64,000 bases of DNA from Pseudomonas sp. TH31 (GCF_016650815.1 NZ_JAEKEZ010000023.1:124001-188000), one strand, 5' to 3'. Positions 36,572 to 48,862 are shown, counted from the first letter of the stretch. Notes: a model not told the origin generated them from the sequence alone. Made by a program: numbers and translations.

Positions 36572-37153
36572 ATGGGCTTTCGCTTGTCGAAGATTTACAC
36601 CCGCACCGGCGACAAAGGCGAAACCGGCCTGGGCGATGGCCGACGCGTGGCCAAGGATCACCCGCGGATCGAAGCGATTGGCGAAGTCGATACGCTGAAC
36701 AGTCAGGTTGGCGTGTTGCTGGCCGGGTTGGCCACTGAAAGCGTCACGTATCCGGGTTTGAACGAAGTGATCGAGGTGCTGGCGCCCTGTCAGCATCGGC
36801 TGTTCGACCTTGGCGGTGAACTGGCGATGCCGGTGTATCAGGCACTGAACGCAGCGGAAATCGAGCGGCTGGAAGCGGCCATTGATGTCTGGAATGAAGA
36901 GTTGGGTCCGCTGGAGAATTTCATTCTGCCGGGCGGTTCGGTGCTGATTGCCCAGGCCCACGTCTGCCGCAGCCTGGCTCGCAGTGCGGAACGGCGCTGT
37001 CAGCATTTGAATGCCGTGGAACCGCTGGCCGGGGTTGGCCTGGCGTATATCAATCGATTGTCGGATTTGCTGTTCGTGGCGGCAAGGTTGATTGCCAAGC
37101 GCCAGGGGATTGCCGAGATATTGTGGCAGCCGGCGGCCAAACCTCAGGTTTAG
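36572..37153 (+). CDS. PduO-type cob(I)alamin adenosyltransferase
   Basis: 193 aa. Transfers the adenosyl group of ATP to cob(I)alamin. N-terminal ATP motif YTRTGDKGETGLGDGRR and EAIGEVDTLNSQVG, C-terminal RSLARSAERR are all family markers. Start is 2 bp after the kinase stop with GAGG just upstream, so they are co-transcribed. Confidence 0.92.
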   Translation: MGFRLSKIYTRTGDKGETGLGDGRRVAKDHPRIEAIGEVDTLNSQVGVLLAGLATESVTYPGLNEVIEVLAPCQHRLFDLGGELAMPVYQALNAAEIERLEAAIDVWNEELGPLENFILPGGSVLIAQAHVCRSLARSAERRCQHLNAVEPLAGVGLAYINRLSDLLFVAARLIAKRQGIAEILWQPAAKPQV

Positions 37154-37170
37154 TCGGCGCCTTTGACGAC

Positions 37171-37269
37171 GCCATCGCGGGCAAGCCTTGCGCCTACGGT
37201 TTTGTCTCGTTCACAAAATCCGCGAACAACATCGAACCTGTAGGAGCAAGGCTTGCCCGCGATAGCGCC
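37171..37269. repeat. REPIN of the GTAGGAGCAAGGCTTGCCCGCGA family
   Basis: Arms TCGCGGGCAAGCCTTGC and GCAAGGCTTGCCCGCGA flank about 60 bp. The left arm ends CGCCTAC rather than CTCCTAC. This is the only example of its family in the window. Confidence 0.88.
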
Positions 37270-37287
37270 GGTCGCATCACCGCAAAA

Positions 37288-38232
37288 TCAAGCCTCCGGC
37301 CAAAACGCCCGAATCCCCGCCACACCCTGCGCTCCCGCATCCCAGGCCTTCTGACGCTCCGTCGGGCCAACACCACCCAACAGGAACACCGGTTTGCTGA
37401 AGCCTTCAATCAGGGTTTTCGCCTGTTCCCAGCCCAACGGCTGAGCATCCGGGTGCGTCTGGGTCGGCTGCACCGGCGACAAGGTCACAAAGTCGACGCC
37501 CATCTGCTCGGCCAATGCCAGTTCTTCAGCGTTATGGCAGGACGCCGCCAACCAGCGCGACGCCGGCAGCGGCCGGCCGGCCGCCGCGTACTTACGCAAC
37601 TGTGCGGCGGTGATGTGCCAACCGGCGGACGGGAAGTCTCCCAGCCACTCGAACGGCCCTTTGATCATCAACTGCGCCTTGCCTGCACACAGCCCCGCCG
37701 CATCCACTGCCAGATCGCGGTATTTAGGGTCGTAGCCGTTGGGCGCCCGCAACACAATCAACTTGATGCCACCGGCAATGGCTTTCTGGATACCGCGTAG
37801 CAGCGCCGGGGTTTCGAGGTCGTCCGGGGTAATCAGGTACTCCGCCGGCAGCCGCGCGGCCGCAACGATCGGCTGGTTGGCCGCCGGGAACTCGTAGTTC
37901 AGCAGATCACGGGGCGCAACCCACTCCAACGGCTGGCCTTCGGCGCCGTGAGGCTCGCCGGTAAACACCGAGACTTCCCAGACATCCAGCAACACCTGCT
38001 TGTCCGGGTAATCGTGTTGAACCTTGATCAGCGGTCGCGCAGCACCGACGATAATCCCCAACTCTTCCTGGAGCTCACGGGCCAGGGCCGTTTCGACGGA
38101 CTCGTCGGCCTCGACCTTGCCACCGGGAAACTCCCACAAACCGCCCTGATGCTGGGTATCGGCACGGCGGGCGATGAGGATCTTGCCGGCGCTGTCACGG
38201 ATAACAGCGGCGGCGACGTGTACTCGTTTCAC
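37288..38232 (-). CDS. Nudix hydrolase fused to a ThiE-like domain
   Basis: 314 aa. N-terminal Nudix domain (about 1-130) with a full Nudix box, GGKVEADESVETALARELQEELG, written here only to identify it in part: GGKVE, REL and EELG are the key residues. This is a MutT-type 8-oxo-dGTP cleaner. The C-terminal half (about 140-310) is a TIM-barrel like thiamine-phosphate synthase/TenI (WHITAAQLRKY, VDFVTLSPVQPTQTHP, LLGGVG). The start is GTG 38232 with GAGGAGGT upstream, overlapping the GST stop by GTGA. The fusion is common in gamma-proteobacteria; the role of the second half is unproven. Confidence 0.9.
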   Translation of the reverse strand: MKRVHVAAAVIRDSAGKILIARRADTQHQGGLWEFPGGKVEADESVETALARELQEELGIIVGAARPLIKVQHDYPDKQVLLDVWEVSVFTGEPHGAEGQPLEWVAPRDLLNYEFPAANQPIVAAARLPAEYLITPDDLETPALLRGIQKAIAGGIKLIVLRAPNGYDPKYRDLAVDAAGLCAGKAQLMIKGPFEWLGDFPSAGWHITAAQLRKYAAAGRPLPASRWLAASCHNAEELALAEQMGVDFVTLSPVQPTQTHPDAQPLGWEQAKTLIEGFSKPVFLLGGVGPTERQKAWDAGAQGVAGIRAFWPEA

Positions 38233-38861
38233 TGCGTTACCTCCTCCAGAGCGTCCTTGTGCCAAGCCTTGAAGGCTGGCCATTGGTAAATCGTTTCGAC
38301 GTAGGCTTCATCCACGGCGGGCAGCTTCACCCGATAAGTGCGCAGACGCACGGCAATCGGTGCGAAGAATGCATCGGCCAGCGTCGCACCGCCGAACAGG
38401 AACGGACCGGTTTCGGTGGCAACCGCGCGGCATTCAGCCCACAACGCCAGCATCCGCTCGATGTCTGCCTGAGCATCCGCCGGGGTCGAGGCCAGCGCTT
38501 CATTGCGGCTCAGGTCAAACGACATGTTGCTGCGCAAACCAAAGAAACCGCTGTGCATCTGCGCGCAAGCCGAACGCGCCTGGGCGCGGGCGGCGGTGTC
38601 TTGGGGCCAGAGACCGGCGTCGGGAAACTGCTCGGCCAGATACTCGGCAATCGCCAGCGAATCGGCGATGACGCCGTGTTCGGTTTTCAGCAGCGGGACT
38701 TTGCCGGTCGGCGAATGCTTGAGCAGGCGTTCACGGGTATCCGGCTGGCCGAGTTTGATCAGTTCTTCGGTGTAAGGAGCACCGGCCAGATCGAGGGCCA
38801 GTGCACCGCGCAGGGACCAGGAGGAAAGCAGTTTGTCGCCGATGATCAGGTGCAGGCTCAT
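38229..38861 (-). CDS. glutathione S-transferase family protein
   Basis: 210 aa. N-terminal thioredoxin-like domain (MSLHLIIGDKLLSSWSLRG, with SSWS as the probable glutathione-site Ser, and KVPLLKTEHGVIADSLAIAEYL with the cis-Pro and ESxAI-like DSLAI) and a helical C-terminal domain. Substrate unknown. ATG 38861 is preferred; the longer frame runs through a REP element. It overlaps the Nudix-ThiE gene by 4 nt. Confidence 0.9.
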   Translation of the reverse strand: MSLHLIIGDKLLSSWSLRGALALDLAGAPYTEELIKLGQPDTRERLLKHSPTGKVPLLKTEHGVIADSLAIAEYLAEQFPDAGLWPQDTAARAQARSACAQMHSGFFGLRSNMSFDLSRNEALASTPADAQADIERMLALWAECRAVATETGPFLFGGATLADAFFAPIAVRLRTYRVKLPAVDEAYVETIYQWPAFKAWHKDALEEVTQ

Positions 38862-38919
38862 GTTTTGGCGCCTTTTGATGAAGGTAGCAGCCAGAATCTC
38901 TAGCGTCTGGTGGTCCGCC

Positions 38920-38995
38920 TTCGCGAGCAAGCCCGCTCCCACAGGAGATTTGTGAACGCCACAGATCAACTGTGGGAGCGGGCTTGCTCGCGAAT
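38920..38995. repeat. REPIN of the GTGGGAGCGGGC family
   Basis: Near-perfect arms TTCGCGAGCAAGCCCGCTCC and GGAGCGGGCTTGCTCGCGAA around a 34-bp spacer, between the GST gene and argJ. Confidence 0.93.
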
Positions 38996-39009
38996 GAGGC
39001 GACTCGGTC

Positions 39010-40227
39010 TTACGTACGGTACTCCGCGTTGATCTTCACGTATTCGTGGGACAGGTCGGTGGTCCAGATGGTTTCGCTGCAATCGCCGCGACCCAACTCG
39101 ATACGGATGGTGATTTCTTCCTGCTGCATCACCGCCGAGCCCTGGGCTTCGGTGTAGGTCGATGCGCGAGCGCCATGGCTGGCGATGCACACATCCCCCA
39201 GGAACACGTCGATCTTGCTCACGTCCAGGTTCGGCACGCCGGCACGGCCGACAGCGGCCAGGATGCGGCCCCAGTTCGGGTCGGAGGCAAACAGCGCGGT
39301 CTTGATCAGCGGCGAGTGGGCCACGGTGTAACCGACGTCCAGGCACTCCTGGTGATTGCCGCCGCCGTTGACTTCAACGGTCACGAACTTGGTGGCGCCT
39401 TCGCCGTCACGCACGATGGCCTGGGCCACATCCATGCAGACTTCGAACACGGCTTGCTTGAGCTTGGCGAACAGTTCGCCGGTGGCGCTGGTAATTTCCG
39501 ACAACGCGGCCTGACCGGTGGCGATCAGCATGCAGCAGTCGTTGGTCGAGGTGTCGCCGTCGATGGTGATGCGGTTGAACGACTTGTTGGCGCCGTCCAG
39601 CAGCAGGTTTTGCAGCACCTCGCGAGAGACTTTGGCGTCGGTCGCGATGTAACCGAGCATGGTCGCCATGTTCGGACGAATCATGCCCGCGCCTTTGCTG
39701 ATGCCGGTGACGGTGATGGTCACGCCGTCATGCTGGAACTGGCGGCTGGCACCTTTGGGCAGGGTGTCGGTGGTCATGATGCCGGTGGCGGCAGCTTCCC
39801 AGTTATTCACCGACAGGTCGTCGAGGGCAGCTTGCAACGCGCCTTCGATTTTCTCGACCGGCAGTGGCTCGCCGATCACACCGGTGGAGTACGGCAGCAC
39901 CAGGCTTGCATCGACGCCGGTCAGTTCAGCCAGTTTGGCGCAGGTGCGCTCGGCAGCCGCCAGGCCGGGTTCGCCGGTGCCGGCGTTGGCATTGCCGGTG
40001 TTGGTCAGCAGGTAACGCACCGGGCCTTGCACACGCTGCTTGGCCAGGATCACGGGAGCTGCGCAAAACGCGTTCAGGGTGAACACGCCCGCGACCGTGG
40101 AACCTTCAGCACAGCGCATGACCACGACATCCTTGCGCCCCGGGCGCTTGATGCCGGCCGAAGCGATACCGAGTTCAAAACCGGCAACCGGGTGCAACGT
40201 TGGCAAAGGACCAAGACCAACAGCCAT
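39010..40227 (-). CDS. argJ: bifunctional ornithine acetyltransferase / N-acetylglutamate synthase
   Basis: 405 aa, full length. Recycles the acetyl group from acetylornithine to glutamate in arginine synthesis. Self-cleavage occurs before the Thr nucleophile in NMATMLGYIATD (about residue 190). KGAGMI precedes the site. GGAGCG lies ahead of the ATG. Between secA and the GST gene, as in other pseudomonads. Confidence 0.96.
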   Translation of the reverse strand: MAVGLGPLPTLHPVAGFELGIASAGIKRPGRKDVVVMRCAEGSTVAGVFTLNAFCAAPVILAKQRVQGPVRYLLTNTGNANAGTGEPGLAAAERTCAKLAELTGVDASLVLPYSTGVIGEPLPVEKIEGALQAALDDLSVNNWEAAATGIMTTDTLPKGASRQFQHDGVTITVTGISKGAGMIRPNMATMLGYIATDAKVSREVLQNLLLDGANKSFNRITIDGDTSTNDCCMLIATGQAALSEITSATGELFAKLKQAVFEVCMDVAQAIVRDGEGATKFVTVEVNGGGNHQECLDVGYTVAHSPLIKTALFASDPNWGRILAAVGRAGVPNLDVSKIDVFLGDVCIASHGARASTYTEAQGSAVMQQEEITIRIELGRGDCSETIWTTDLSHEYVKINAEYRT

Positions 40228-40289
40228 GAATGCGCTCCTTTAAAAATGATGTCAGCACCGTCATCAGGAAGAACGGTGGGTTTAAATGG

Positions 40290-40323
40290 CAAAACGCCGC
40301 GACGGCTGATGCCGGTCGCGGCG
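40290..40323 (-). terminator. terminator after secA
   Basis: On the minus strand, CGCCGCGAC cggcatcagcc GTCGCGGCG TTTT, 27 bp past the secA stop. Confidence 0.85.
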
Positions 40324-40350
40324 CGGGTATTTCAGCGTACTAAACGGGTT

Positions 40351-43086
<2,736 letters not shown>

Positions 43087-43393
43087 ATCGGCAGGATCTT
43101 CCACACTAAAGGGATGGAGGGCGGCCCCGTGAGTCGCCCGAGCAGCCCTCATGGCCGCATGCGAACGAGCATTCTACCCGGAAACGATGGAGAGGAAAGT
43201 GGCGTTATTCCACGATGCTGGCACAGCGCTGTGACGGGGCTCACTTACAATAAGGCCTTTTCTGCCAGTTTCAACCCGGACAAGTACGAAGTTAACCATT
43301 GATTTAATGGATAAAGCGTCGCCAGGACGATGGGTGGGGTGCGGGCAGGCCTTTCTGCTAAGATGGCCGCTCTGTTACTTCAGGTGTCTGATC
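43087..43393. other. divergent intergenic region, secA and DciA-like gene
   Basis: 307 bp that must hold both promoters. No clear -35/-10 pair, no repeat and no operator I can identify. A 62-codon frame at 43114 has no homology I recognise. Confidence 0.5.
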
Positions 43394-43849
43394 ATGGCAT
43401 TTCGCCCTCTTACGGCCAGAGCACCCGCCGTTCTGCTTCGCGAAGCCAAACCGCTGAAGGCCATCTTCGGCCACGCTCAACGCCTGGGTCATTTACAACG
43501 TCTGCTGGAAAGCCAGTTGCAGCCCGCCGCCCGCGAGCACTGCCATGTGGCGTCGTGGCGCGAAGGCAGTTTGCTGCTGATCGTCACCGACGGTCACTGG
43601 GCAACGCGCCTGCGTTATCAGCAAAAGCGTCTGCAACGGCAATTGCAGCTGTTTGATGAGTTTGCCAGCCTGACCCGGATTCTGTTCAAGGTTCAGCCGC
43701 CGACCGTTCAGCAGGGCGCGGCGGGGCATACCATCAGTTTGTCCCTTGATGCCGGCGCGACGATTCAGGCGACGGCCGATGGCATCACCGATCCGAACCT
43801 GCGGGCGGCGCTGGAGCGCCTGGCGGCACACGCCAGACCCAAGGATTAA
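43394..43849 (+). CDS. DUF721 protein, DciA-like helicase loader
   Basis: 151 aa. N-terminal KH-like DUF721 domain (ESQLQPAAREHCHVASWREGSLLLIVTDGHWATRLRYQ region, about 38-76), C-terminal tail with low complexity. DciA helps load the replicative helicase DnaB in bacteria without DnaC. Start ATG 43394 (MAFRPLTARAP). Divergent from secA, the standard place for this gene. Confidence 0.86.
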   Translation: MAFRPLTARAPAVLLREAKPLKAIFGHAQRLGHLQRLLESQLQPAAREHCHVASWREGSLLLIVTDGHWATRLRYQQKRLQRQLQLFDEFASLTRILFKVQPPTVQQGAAGHTISLSLDAGATIQATADGITDPNLRAALERLAAHARPKD

Positions 43850-43854
43850 AAGCA

Positions 43855-43950
43855 AGATCAAAAGATCGCAGCCTCCGGCAGCTCCTACAGGGGAATGCGT
43901 TCTCTGTAGGAGCTGCCGAAGGTTCGGGCCGCGTTCGGACGATCTTTTGC
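43855..43950. repeat. REPIN with one atypical arm
   Basis: The left arm is normal (GATCGCAGCCTCCGGCAGC). The right arm starts GTAGGAGCTGCCGAAGG but continues TTCGGGCCGCGTTCGGAC in place of CTGC before GATCTTTT. Confidence 0.85.
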
Positions 43951-43952
43951 TT

Positions 43953-45440
43953 TTAGCGGCGTTTGCTGCCGCCGAGCAATGACCCCATCAGCCCGCGAAC
44001 CAACTGTCGGCCCAACTGATTTGCCGCCTGTCGCATCGCCGATTTAAGTGCCTGCCCTGCCGCCGTCCCCAGAAATTCCCCGGCCTTGTCGGTGAAGCTC
44101 GGCTCTTCTGGCGCAGGCTTTCCGGGCACCGCCTCGGCCTCCGGCGCCAGGTTTTTGCGTGCCATCAGCACTTCATACGCCGATTCACGGTCGATCGGTT
44201 TGTCGTAGCGCCCCTTGAACGGCGACCCGGCGATCAGCAGCGTGCGTTCGGTTTCGGTCAACGGCCCGATCCGCGATTGCGGCGGTGCAACCAGCACTCG
44301 CTGGACCATCTCCGGCGTGCCCTTGTCCTGCAAGGTGCCGACCAGCGCCTCGCCGATCCCCAGCTCGGTCAATACCGCCAAGGCATCAAACGCCGGGTTC
44401 GGCCGGAAGCCTTCAGCCACAGCACGCAATGACTTCTGCTCCCTGGCGGTAAACGCCCGCAAGCCATGTTGAACACGCAGGCCGAGCTGCGCCAGCACGT
44501 CGTCCGGCAAGTCCCCCGGTGACTGGGTGACGAAATACACGCCGACGCCTTTGGAGCGAATCAGCCGCACCACTTGCTCCAGCCGATCCTGCAACGCCTT
44601 GGGCGTGCCGGCGAACAACAAGTGCGCCTCGTCGAAAAACAACGCCAGCAGTGGTTTGTCCGCATCGCCGCGCTCCGGCAGTTGCTCGAACAGTTCAGCC
44701 AATAACCACAGCAGGAACGTCGCGTAGACCTTCGGCGCTTCGTGCACCAGACGGCTGGCATCGAGCAGGTGAATACGCCCGCGACCATCGGCGGCCGGTT
44801 GCAGAATGTCTTCAAGTTGCAGCGCCGGTTCGCCGAACAGCGCTTCGGCGCCCTGTTGTTCCAGGGTCGCCAACCGCCGCAACAGGGCCTGACTGGAACC
44901 GGTGGTCATTAATGCCGCGTCGTCGCCCAGCAATTGCGGGTTGTCTCGCAGGTGATTGAGCAGCGCTTTCAAATCCTTGAGGTCCAGCAGCAACAGGCCT
45001 TCGCGGTCCGCGACCTTGAACGCGGCGTACAGCGCCGACTGTTGGCTGTCGGTCAGCTCCAGCAGGGCGCCGATCAGCAACGGCCCCATTTCACTCAGGG
45101 TGGTGCGCAACGGATGACCGGTCTCACCGTGAATGTCCCACAACGTCACCGGATACGCCTGCGGCGTGTAATTGAGCCACGGCATCCCGGCGATCCGCTC
45201 GGCAACCTTGCCTTGCGGGTTGCCGGCGGCACCGAGACCGCACAGATCACCTTTGATGTCGGCGGCAAATACCGCCACTCCGGCATCGCTAAACGCTTCG
45301 GCCAGGCGCTGCAGGGTCACGGTTTTGCCGGTGCCGGTGGCGCCCGCGACCAAACCGTGACGGTTCGCCAGGCGCATGGCCTGGGCGATCGGCTGCCCCG
45401 CGAGGTTGGCGCCGATAACGAGTTGCGATGAGTCAGGCAT
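43953..45440 (-). CDS. HerA-like ATPase (DUF853)
   Basis: 495 aa. FtsK/HerA-like ATPase fold: Walker A GATGTGKTVTLQRLAEAF (about 41) and Walker B LLALFFDEAHLLF (about 260). The C-terminal tail (KSAMRQAANQLGRQLVRGL) is basic. Function unknown; HerA proteins act with nucleases in DNA end processing, but no nerA-like nuclease is nearby. I chose ATG 45440 (MPDSSQLVIGANL) with GGGTGA ahead; ATGs at 45452 and 45473 are possible. Confidence 0.85.
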   Translation of the reverse strand: MPDSSQLVIGANLAGQPIAQAMRLANRHGLVAGATGTGKTVTLQRLAEAFSDAGVAVFAADIKGDLCGLGAAGNPQGKVAERIAGMPWLNYTPQAYPVTLWDIHGETGHPLRTTLSEMGPLLIGALLELTDSQQSALYAAFKVADREGLLLLDLKDLKALLNHLRDNPQLLGDDAALMTTGSSQALLRRLATLEQQGAEALFGEPALQLEDILQPAADGRGRIHLLDASRLVHEAPKVYATFLLWLLAELFEQLPERGDADKPLLALFFDEAHLLFAGTPKALQDRLEQVVRLIRSKGVGVYFVTQSPGDLPDDVLAQLGLRVQHGLRAFTAREQKSLRAVAEGFRPNPAFDALAVLTELGIGEALVGTLQDKGTPEMVQRVLVAPPQSRIGPLTETERTLLIAGSPFKGRYDKPIDRESAYEVLMARKNLAPEAEAVPGKPAPEEPSFTDKAGEFLGTAAGQALKSAMRQAANQLGRQLVRGLMGSLLGGSKRR

Positions 45441-45627
45441 TTTGTCACCCATGGTTAATCTTTGATCCTTCACGGCCGATAAAAAGAGGCGAGAGACCAG
45501 ACTGAAAAGAGCGTCGGTAATTCCCTAAGGAGAGACGGAATATCAGCTTACTTTCACCACTGCCCGTTTGGCGCGTCTTTATAAAAGCACGCCCTGGACA
45601 TTTAGACCTTAGCGGACCCCCCAAGCC

Positions 45628-47517
45628 ATGAACAAAAATCTGCGCTTCAGCCATAAAATCCTGCTTGCCGCCGCCCTGATCGTTATTGCTGCCTTTGCCT
45701 CGTTCACGTTGTACAACGACTATTTGCAACGCAATGCGATTCGCCGCGATCTGGACAACTATCTGCAAGAAATGGGCAGCGTTACTGCCAAAAACATTCA
45801 AACCTGGCTGGCCGGTCGCAGCCTGCTGATTGAAAACCTGTCGCAAACCGTTGCGCTGAACCCAGAGGCTGGCAACGTCTCTAACCTGCTTGAGCAGAAG
45901 GCGGTGACTTCAACGTTCATGGGCGCCTACCTGGGCAACAAGGATGGCTCCTTTATCATCCGCCCGGACAGCAAGATGCCCGACGGCTATGACCCGCGTG
46001 CCCGCCCTTGGTACAAGAGTGCCCAGAGCAGCAGCGGTTCTGCCTTGACTGAACCGTACATCGATCTGGCGTCCGGCCAATTGGTGATATCCATTGTTAA
46101 CAGCGTGCTCAAGGATGGACAGAATATCGGCGTGGTCGGCGGCGATTTGAGCCTGCAAGTGATCGCCGACAGCCTCAACGCGCTGGACTTCGACGGCATG
46201 GGTTATGCCTTCCTGGTCAGTGCCGACGGCAAGATCCTGGTTCACCCGGACAAAGCGCTGGTGATGAAAACCCTCAAGGACGTCTACCCGCAGGACACGC
46301 CGGTCATCGGCAATCAAGCGAGCGAAATCCAGGTTGATGGCAAAACCCGCATCGTGGCGTTTACCCCAATCAAAGGGCTGTCCTCGGTCAACTGGTACAT
46401 CGGCCTCTCCGTGGACAAGGGCAAAGCTTTCGCCATGCTCAGTGAGTTCCGCACCTCGGCAATCATCGCGACCATCATTGCCGTGGCGATTATCATCGCC
46501 CTGCTCGGCATGCTGATCCGCATCCTGATCCAGCCGTTGCACGTCATGACCCGCGCCATGGAAGACATCGCCGACGGTGAAGGCGACCTGACCAAACGCC
46601 TGACTATCCAGAACCAGGACGAGTTCGGCCTCCTCGGCACCGCGTTCAACCGCTTCGTGGAGCGGATTCATACGTCGATTCGCGAAGTGTCCTCGGCTAC
46701 CGGGCAGGTCAACGAAGTGGCGTTGCGTGTGGTTGCTGCCTCGAACTCGTCGATGTTCAACTCCGACCAGCAAGCCTCGCGCACCAACAGCGTAGCCGCA
46801 GCGATCAACCAGCTCGGCGCCGCTGCCCAGGAAATTGCTCGCAACGCCGCACAAGCATCGAATCAGGCCAGCGACGCCCGCAGCCTGGCCGAAGACGGTC
46901 AGCAAGTGGTGGATCGCAGCATCAAGGCGATGAATCAGCTGTCGAGCATGCTCAGCGCGTCGAGTACCAACATCGAGTCGCTGAACAGCAAAACCGTGAA
47001 CATCGGGCAGATTCTCGAAGTGATCACCAGCATCTCCCAGCAAACCAACCTGCTGGCCCTCAACGCGGCCATTGAAGCGGCACGTGCCGGTGAAGCCGGG
47101 CGCGGGTTTGCGGTAGTGGCCGACGAAGTTCGTAACCTGGCGCACCGCACTCAGGAGTCGGCGCAACAGGTGCAAACCATGATCGAGGAGTTGCAAGTCG
47201 GTGCCCGTGAATCCGTGAGCACCATGAGCGAAAGCCAACGCCACAGCCAGGACAGCGTGGAAATCGCCAACCTGGCCGGCGAACGCTTGAACAGCGTGAC
47301 CTTGCGTATCGGCGAGATCGACGGGATGAACCAGTCGGTGGCCACCGCTACCGAGGAACAGACGGCGGTGGTGGAGTCGATCAACGTCGACATTACCGAG
47401 ATCAACACGCTGAACCAGGAAGGCGTGGAGAACCTGCAGTCGACGTTACGGGCGTGCTCGGACCTTGAGCAGCAGGCTGCGCGGTTGAAGCAGTTGGTCG
47501 GCAGTTTCCGTATTTAA
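45628..47517 (+). CDS. methyl-accepting chemotaxis protein with dCache amino-acid sensor
   Basis: 629 aa. Membrane helix near 10-30, periplasmic dCache domain (about 35-270), second helix near 277-300, HAMP, and a long signalling coiled coil with the tip motif SQQTNLLALNAAIEAARAGE in part (about 471-490). The sensor shows YDPRARPWY, then a Tyr in EPYIDL and the Asp of GGDLSL, the residue set known for amino-acid-binding dCache receptors such as PctA. The ligand is therefore probably an L-amino acid. Confidence 0.92.
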   Translation: MNKNLRFSHKILLAAALIVIAAFASFTLYNDYLQRNAIRRDLDNYLQEMGSVTAKNIQTWLAGRSLLIENLSQTVALNPEAGNVSNLLEQKAVTSTFMGAYLGNKDGSFIIRPDSKMPDGYDPRARPWYKSAQSSSGSALTEPYIDLASGQLVISIVNSVLKDGQNIGVVGGDLSLQVIADSLNALDFDGMGYAFLVSADGKILVHPDKALVMKTLKDVYPQDTPVIGNQASEIQVDGKTRIVAFTPIKGLSSVNWYIGLSVDKGKAFAMLSEFRTSAIIATIIAVAIIIALLGMLIRILIQPLHVMTRAMEDIADGEGDLTKRLTIQNQDEFGLLGTAFNRFVERIHTSIREVSSATGQVNEVALRVVAASNSSMFNSDQQASRTNSVAAAINQLGAAAQEIARNAAQASNQASDARSLAEDGQQVVDRSIKAMNQLSSMLSASSTNIESLNSKTVNIGQILEVITSISQQTNLLALNAAIEAARAGEAGRGFAVVADEVRNLAHRTQESAQQVQTMIEELQVGARESVSTMSESQRHSQDSVEIANLAGERLNSVTLRIGEIDGMNQSVATATEEQTAVVESINVDITEINTLNQEGVENLQSTLRACSDLEQQAARLKQLVGSFRI

Positions 47518-47535
47518 GCCGCTCTTGCGGGCCTC

Positions 47536-47627
47536 TTCGCGAGCAGGCTCGCTCCCACAGTAGATCGTCGGTGCGAATACATTTGTGTCTGACCGAAATC
47601 CATTGTGGGAGCGAGCCTGCTCGCGAT
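47536..47627. repeat. REPIN of the GTGGGAGCGAGC family
   Basis: Arms TCGCGAGCAGGCTCGCTCCC and GGGAGCGAGCCTGCTCGCGA flank about 50 bp after the chemoreceptor gene. Confidence 0.92.
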
Positions 47628-47749
47628 AGCGGTCTGGCAAACACCACAAAATCCCGCTGACACCCCGCCCGCCCCACAACCCGCACCTGAACATCTATCC
47701 TTCATAAAGGTCAACCAAAGGAGTGCCACCGACCGGAGGGATGTTCACC

Positions 47750-48862
47750 GTGCATATCGCTGACATAACCATGTTCTACGCCCCTGCCAGCGGTGGCGTG
47801 CGCACTTATCTGGATGCCAAGCACCGTCGCCTGAGTGTAAAACCGGGTATTCGTCACAGTTTGCTGATCCCGGGCAAACACCTGAGCGAGCAGGACGGTG
47901 TGTACAAGGTTCCCGCCCCCGCCCTGCCCTTCGGCAAGGGTTATCGCTTCCCCCTTCGCCTCGCGCCGTGGCGCAATGTCTTGCAGGATTTGCAGCCCGA
48001 CCTGATCGAAGTCGGCGACCCTTACCTCACCGCCTGGGCGGCGCTGGATGCCCGGCGCCAACTCGATGTGCCGGTGATCGGCTTTTATCATTCGGACTTG
48101 CCACTGTTGGTCAGCAATCGCATGGGCCATTGGGTAACCACCAATGTTGAAGCCTATGTCCGTAAGCTCTATGGCAACTTCGACCGCGTGTTGGCGCCGA
48201 GCCAGGTCATGGCGGACAAACTGATCGGTCTGGGGGTGCGCAATGTGTTCGTGCAACCGCTGGGTGTTGACCTGCAAACCTTTAACCCGAGTCACCGCGA
48301 TCCGGACCTGCGGGCCGAACTGGGGGTTGATGAAGACACCCGGCTGCTGATCTTCGCCGGCCGTGGCTCCAAGGAGAAAAACCTGCCGGTGTTGCTCGGT
48401 TGCATGCAACGCCTGGGGCCTCGCTATCACTTGCTGTTGGTGGGTTCATCGATGCCGGCCCAGGTGCCGGACAACGTCACGGTGGTCGATGAGTTCTGCC
48501 CGGCGGCGCAGGTCGCGCGATTGATGGCCAGTGCCGATGCGTTGCTACATGCCGGCGATCAGGAGACCTTCGGCCTGGTGATCCTCGAAGCCATGGCCAG
48601 CGGCATTCCGGTCATCGCTGTGGCGGCCGGGGCTTTTCAGGAAATTGTCACCGTTCAATGTGGTCTGCTGTGCGCGCCCAACAACCCCCAGGCCATGGCC
48701 AACGCGGTGCGCGAGTTGTTCAGTCAGGGCAGCGTCGCGTTGGGTCAGTTGGCCCGGCAACATGTGGAACGGCACTACGCCTGGGACGCGGTGGTCAACA
48801 GCCTGTTGGGCCACTATCACGCGGTGCTCGGCAGCCAATGGCCGCTGAGCGTCAATGCTTGA
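47750..48862 (+). CDS. glycosyltransferase, GT4 family
   Basis: 370 aa, cytoplasmic GT-B fold. N-terminal ITMFYAPASGGVRTYLDAKH holds the Gly-rich acceptor-side loop; the C-terminal half has FAGRGSKEKNL and the nucleotide-sugar motif DQETFGLVILEAMASG (ExFGxxxxE). Similar to mannosyl- or glucosyl-transferases that act on lipids. The start could be GTG 47750 or ATG 47741; GGAGG at 47735 favours GTG. First of three coupled genes with a deacetylase and a flippase-like protein. Acceptor unknown. Confidence 0.85.
   Translation: MHIADITMFYAPASGGVRTYLDAKHRRLSVKPGIRHSLLIPGKHLSEQDGVYKVPAPALPFGKGYRFPLRLAPWRNVLQDLQPDLIEVGDPYLTAWAALDARRQLDVPVIGFYHSDLPLLVSNRMGHWVTTNVEAYVRKLYGNFDRVLAPSQVMADKLIGLGVRNVFVQPLGVDLQTFNPSHRDPDLRAELGVDEDTRLLIFAGRGSKEKNLPVLLGCMQRLGPRYHLLLVGSSMPAQVPDNVTVVDEFCPAAQVARLMASADALLHAGDQETFGLVILEAMASGIPVIAVAAGAFQEIVTVQCGLLCAPNNPQAMANAVRELFSQGSVALGQLARQHVERHYAWDAVVNSLLGHYHAVLGSQWPLSVNA

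Noticed and set aside
43114..43302. 62-codon plus-strand frame between secA and the DciA-like gene
   Set aside because: No family, no ribosome site; lies where both promoters are expected.
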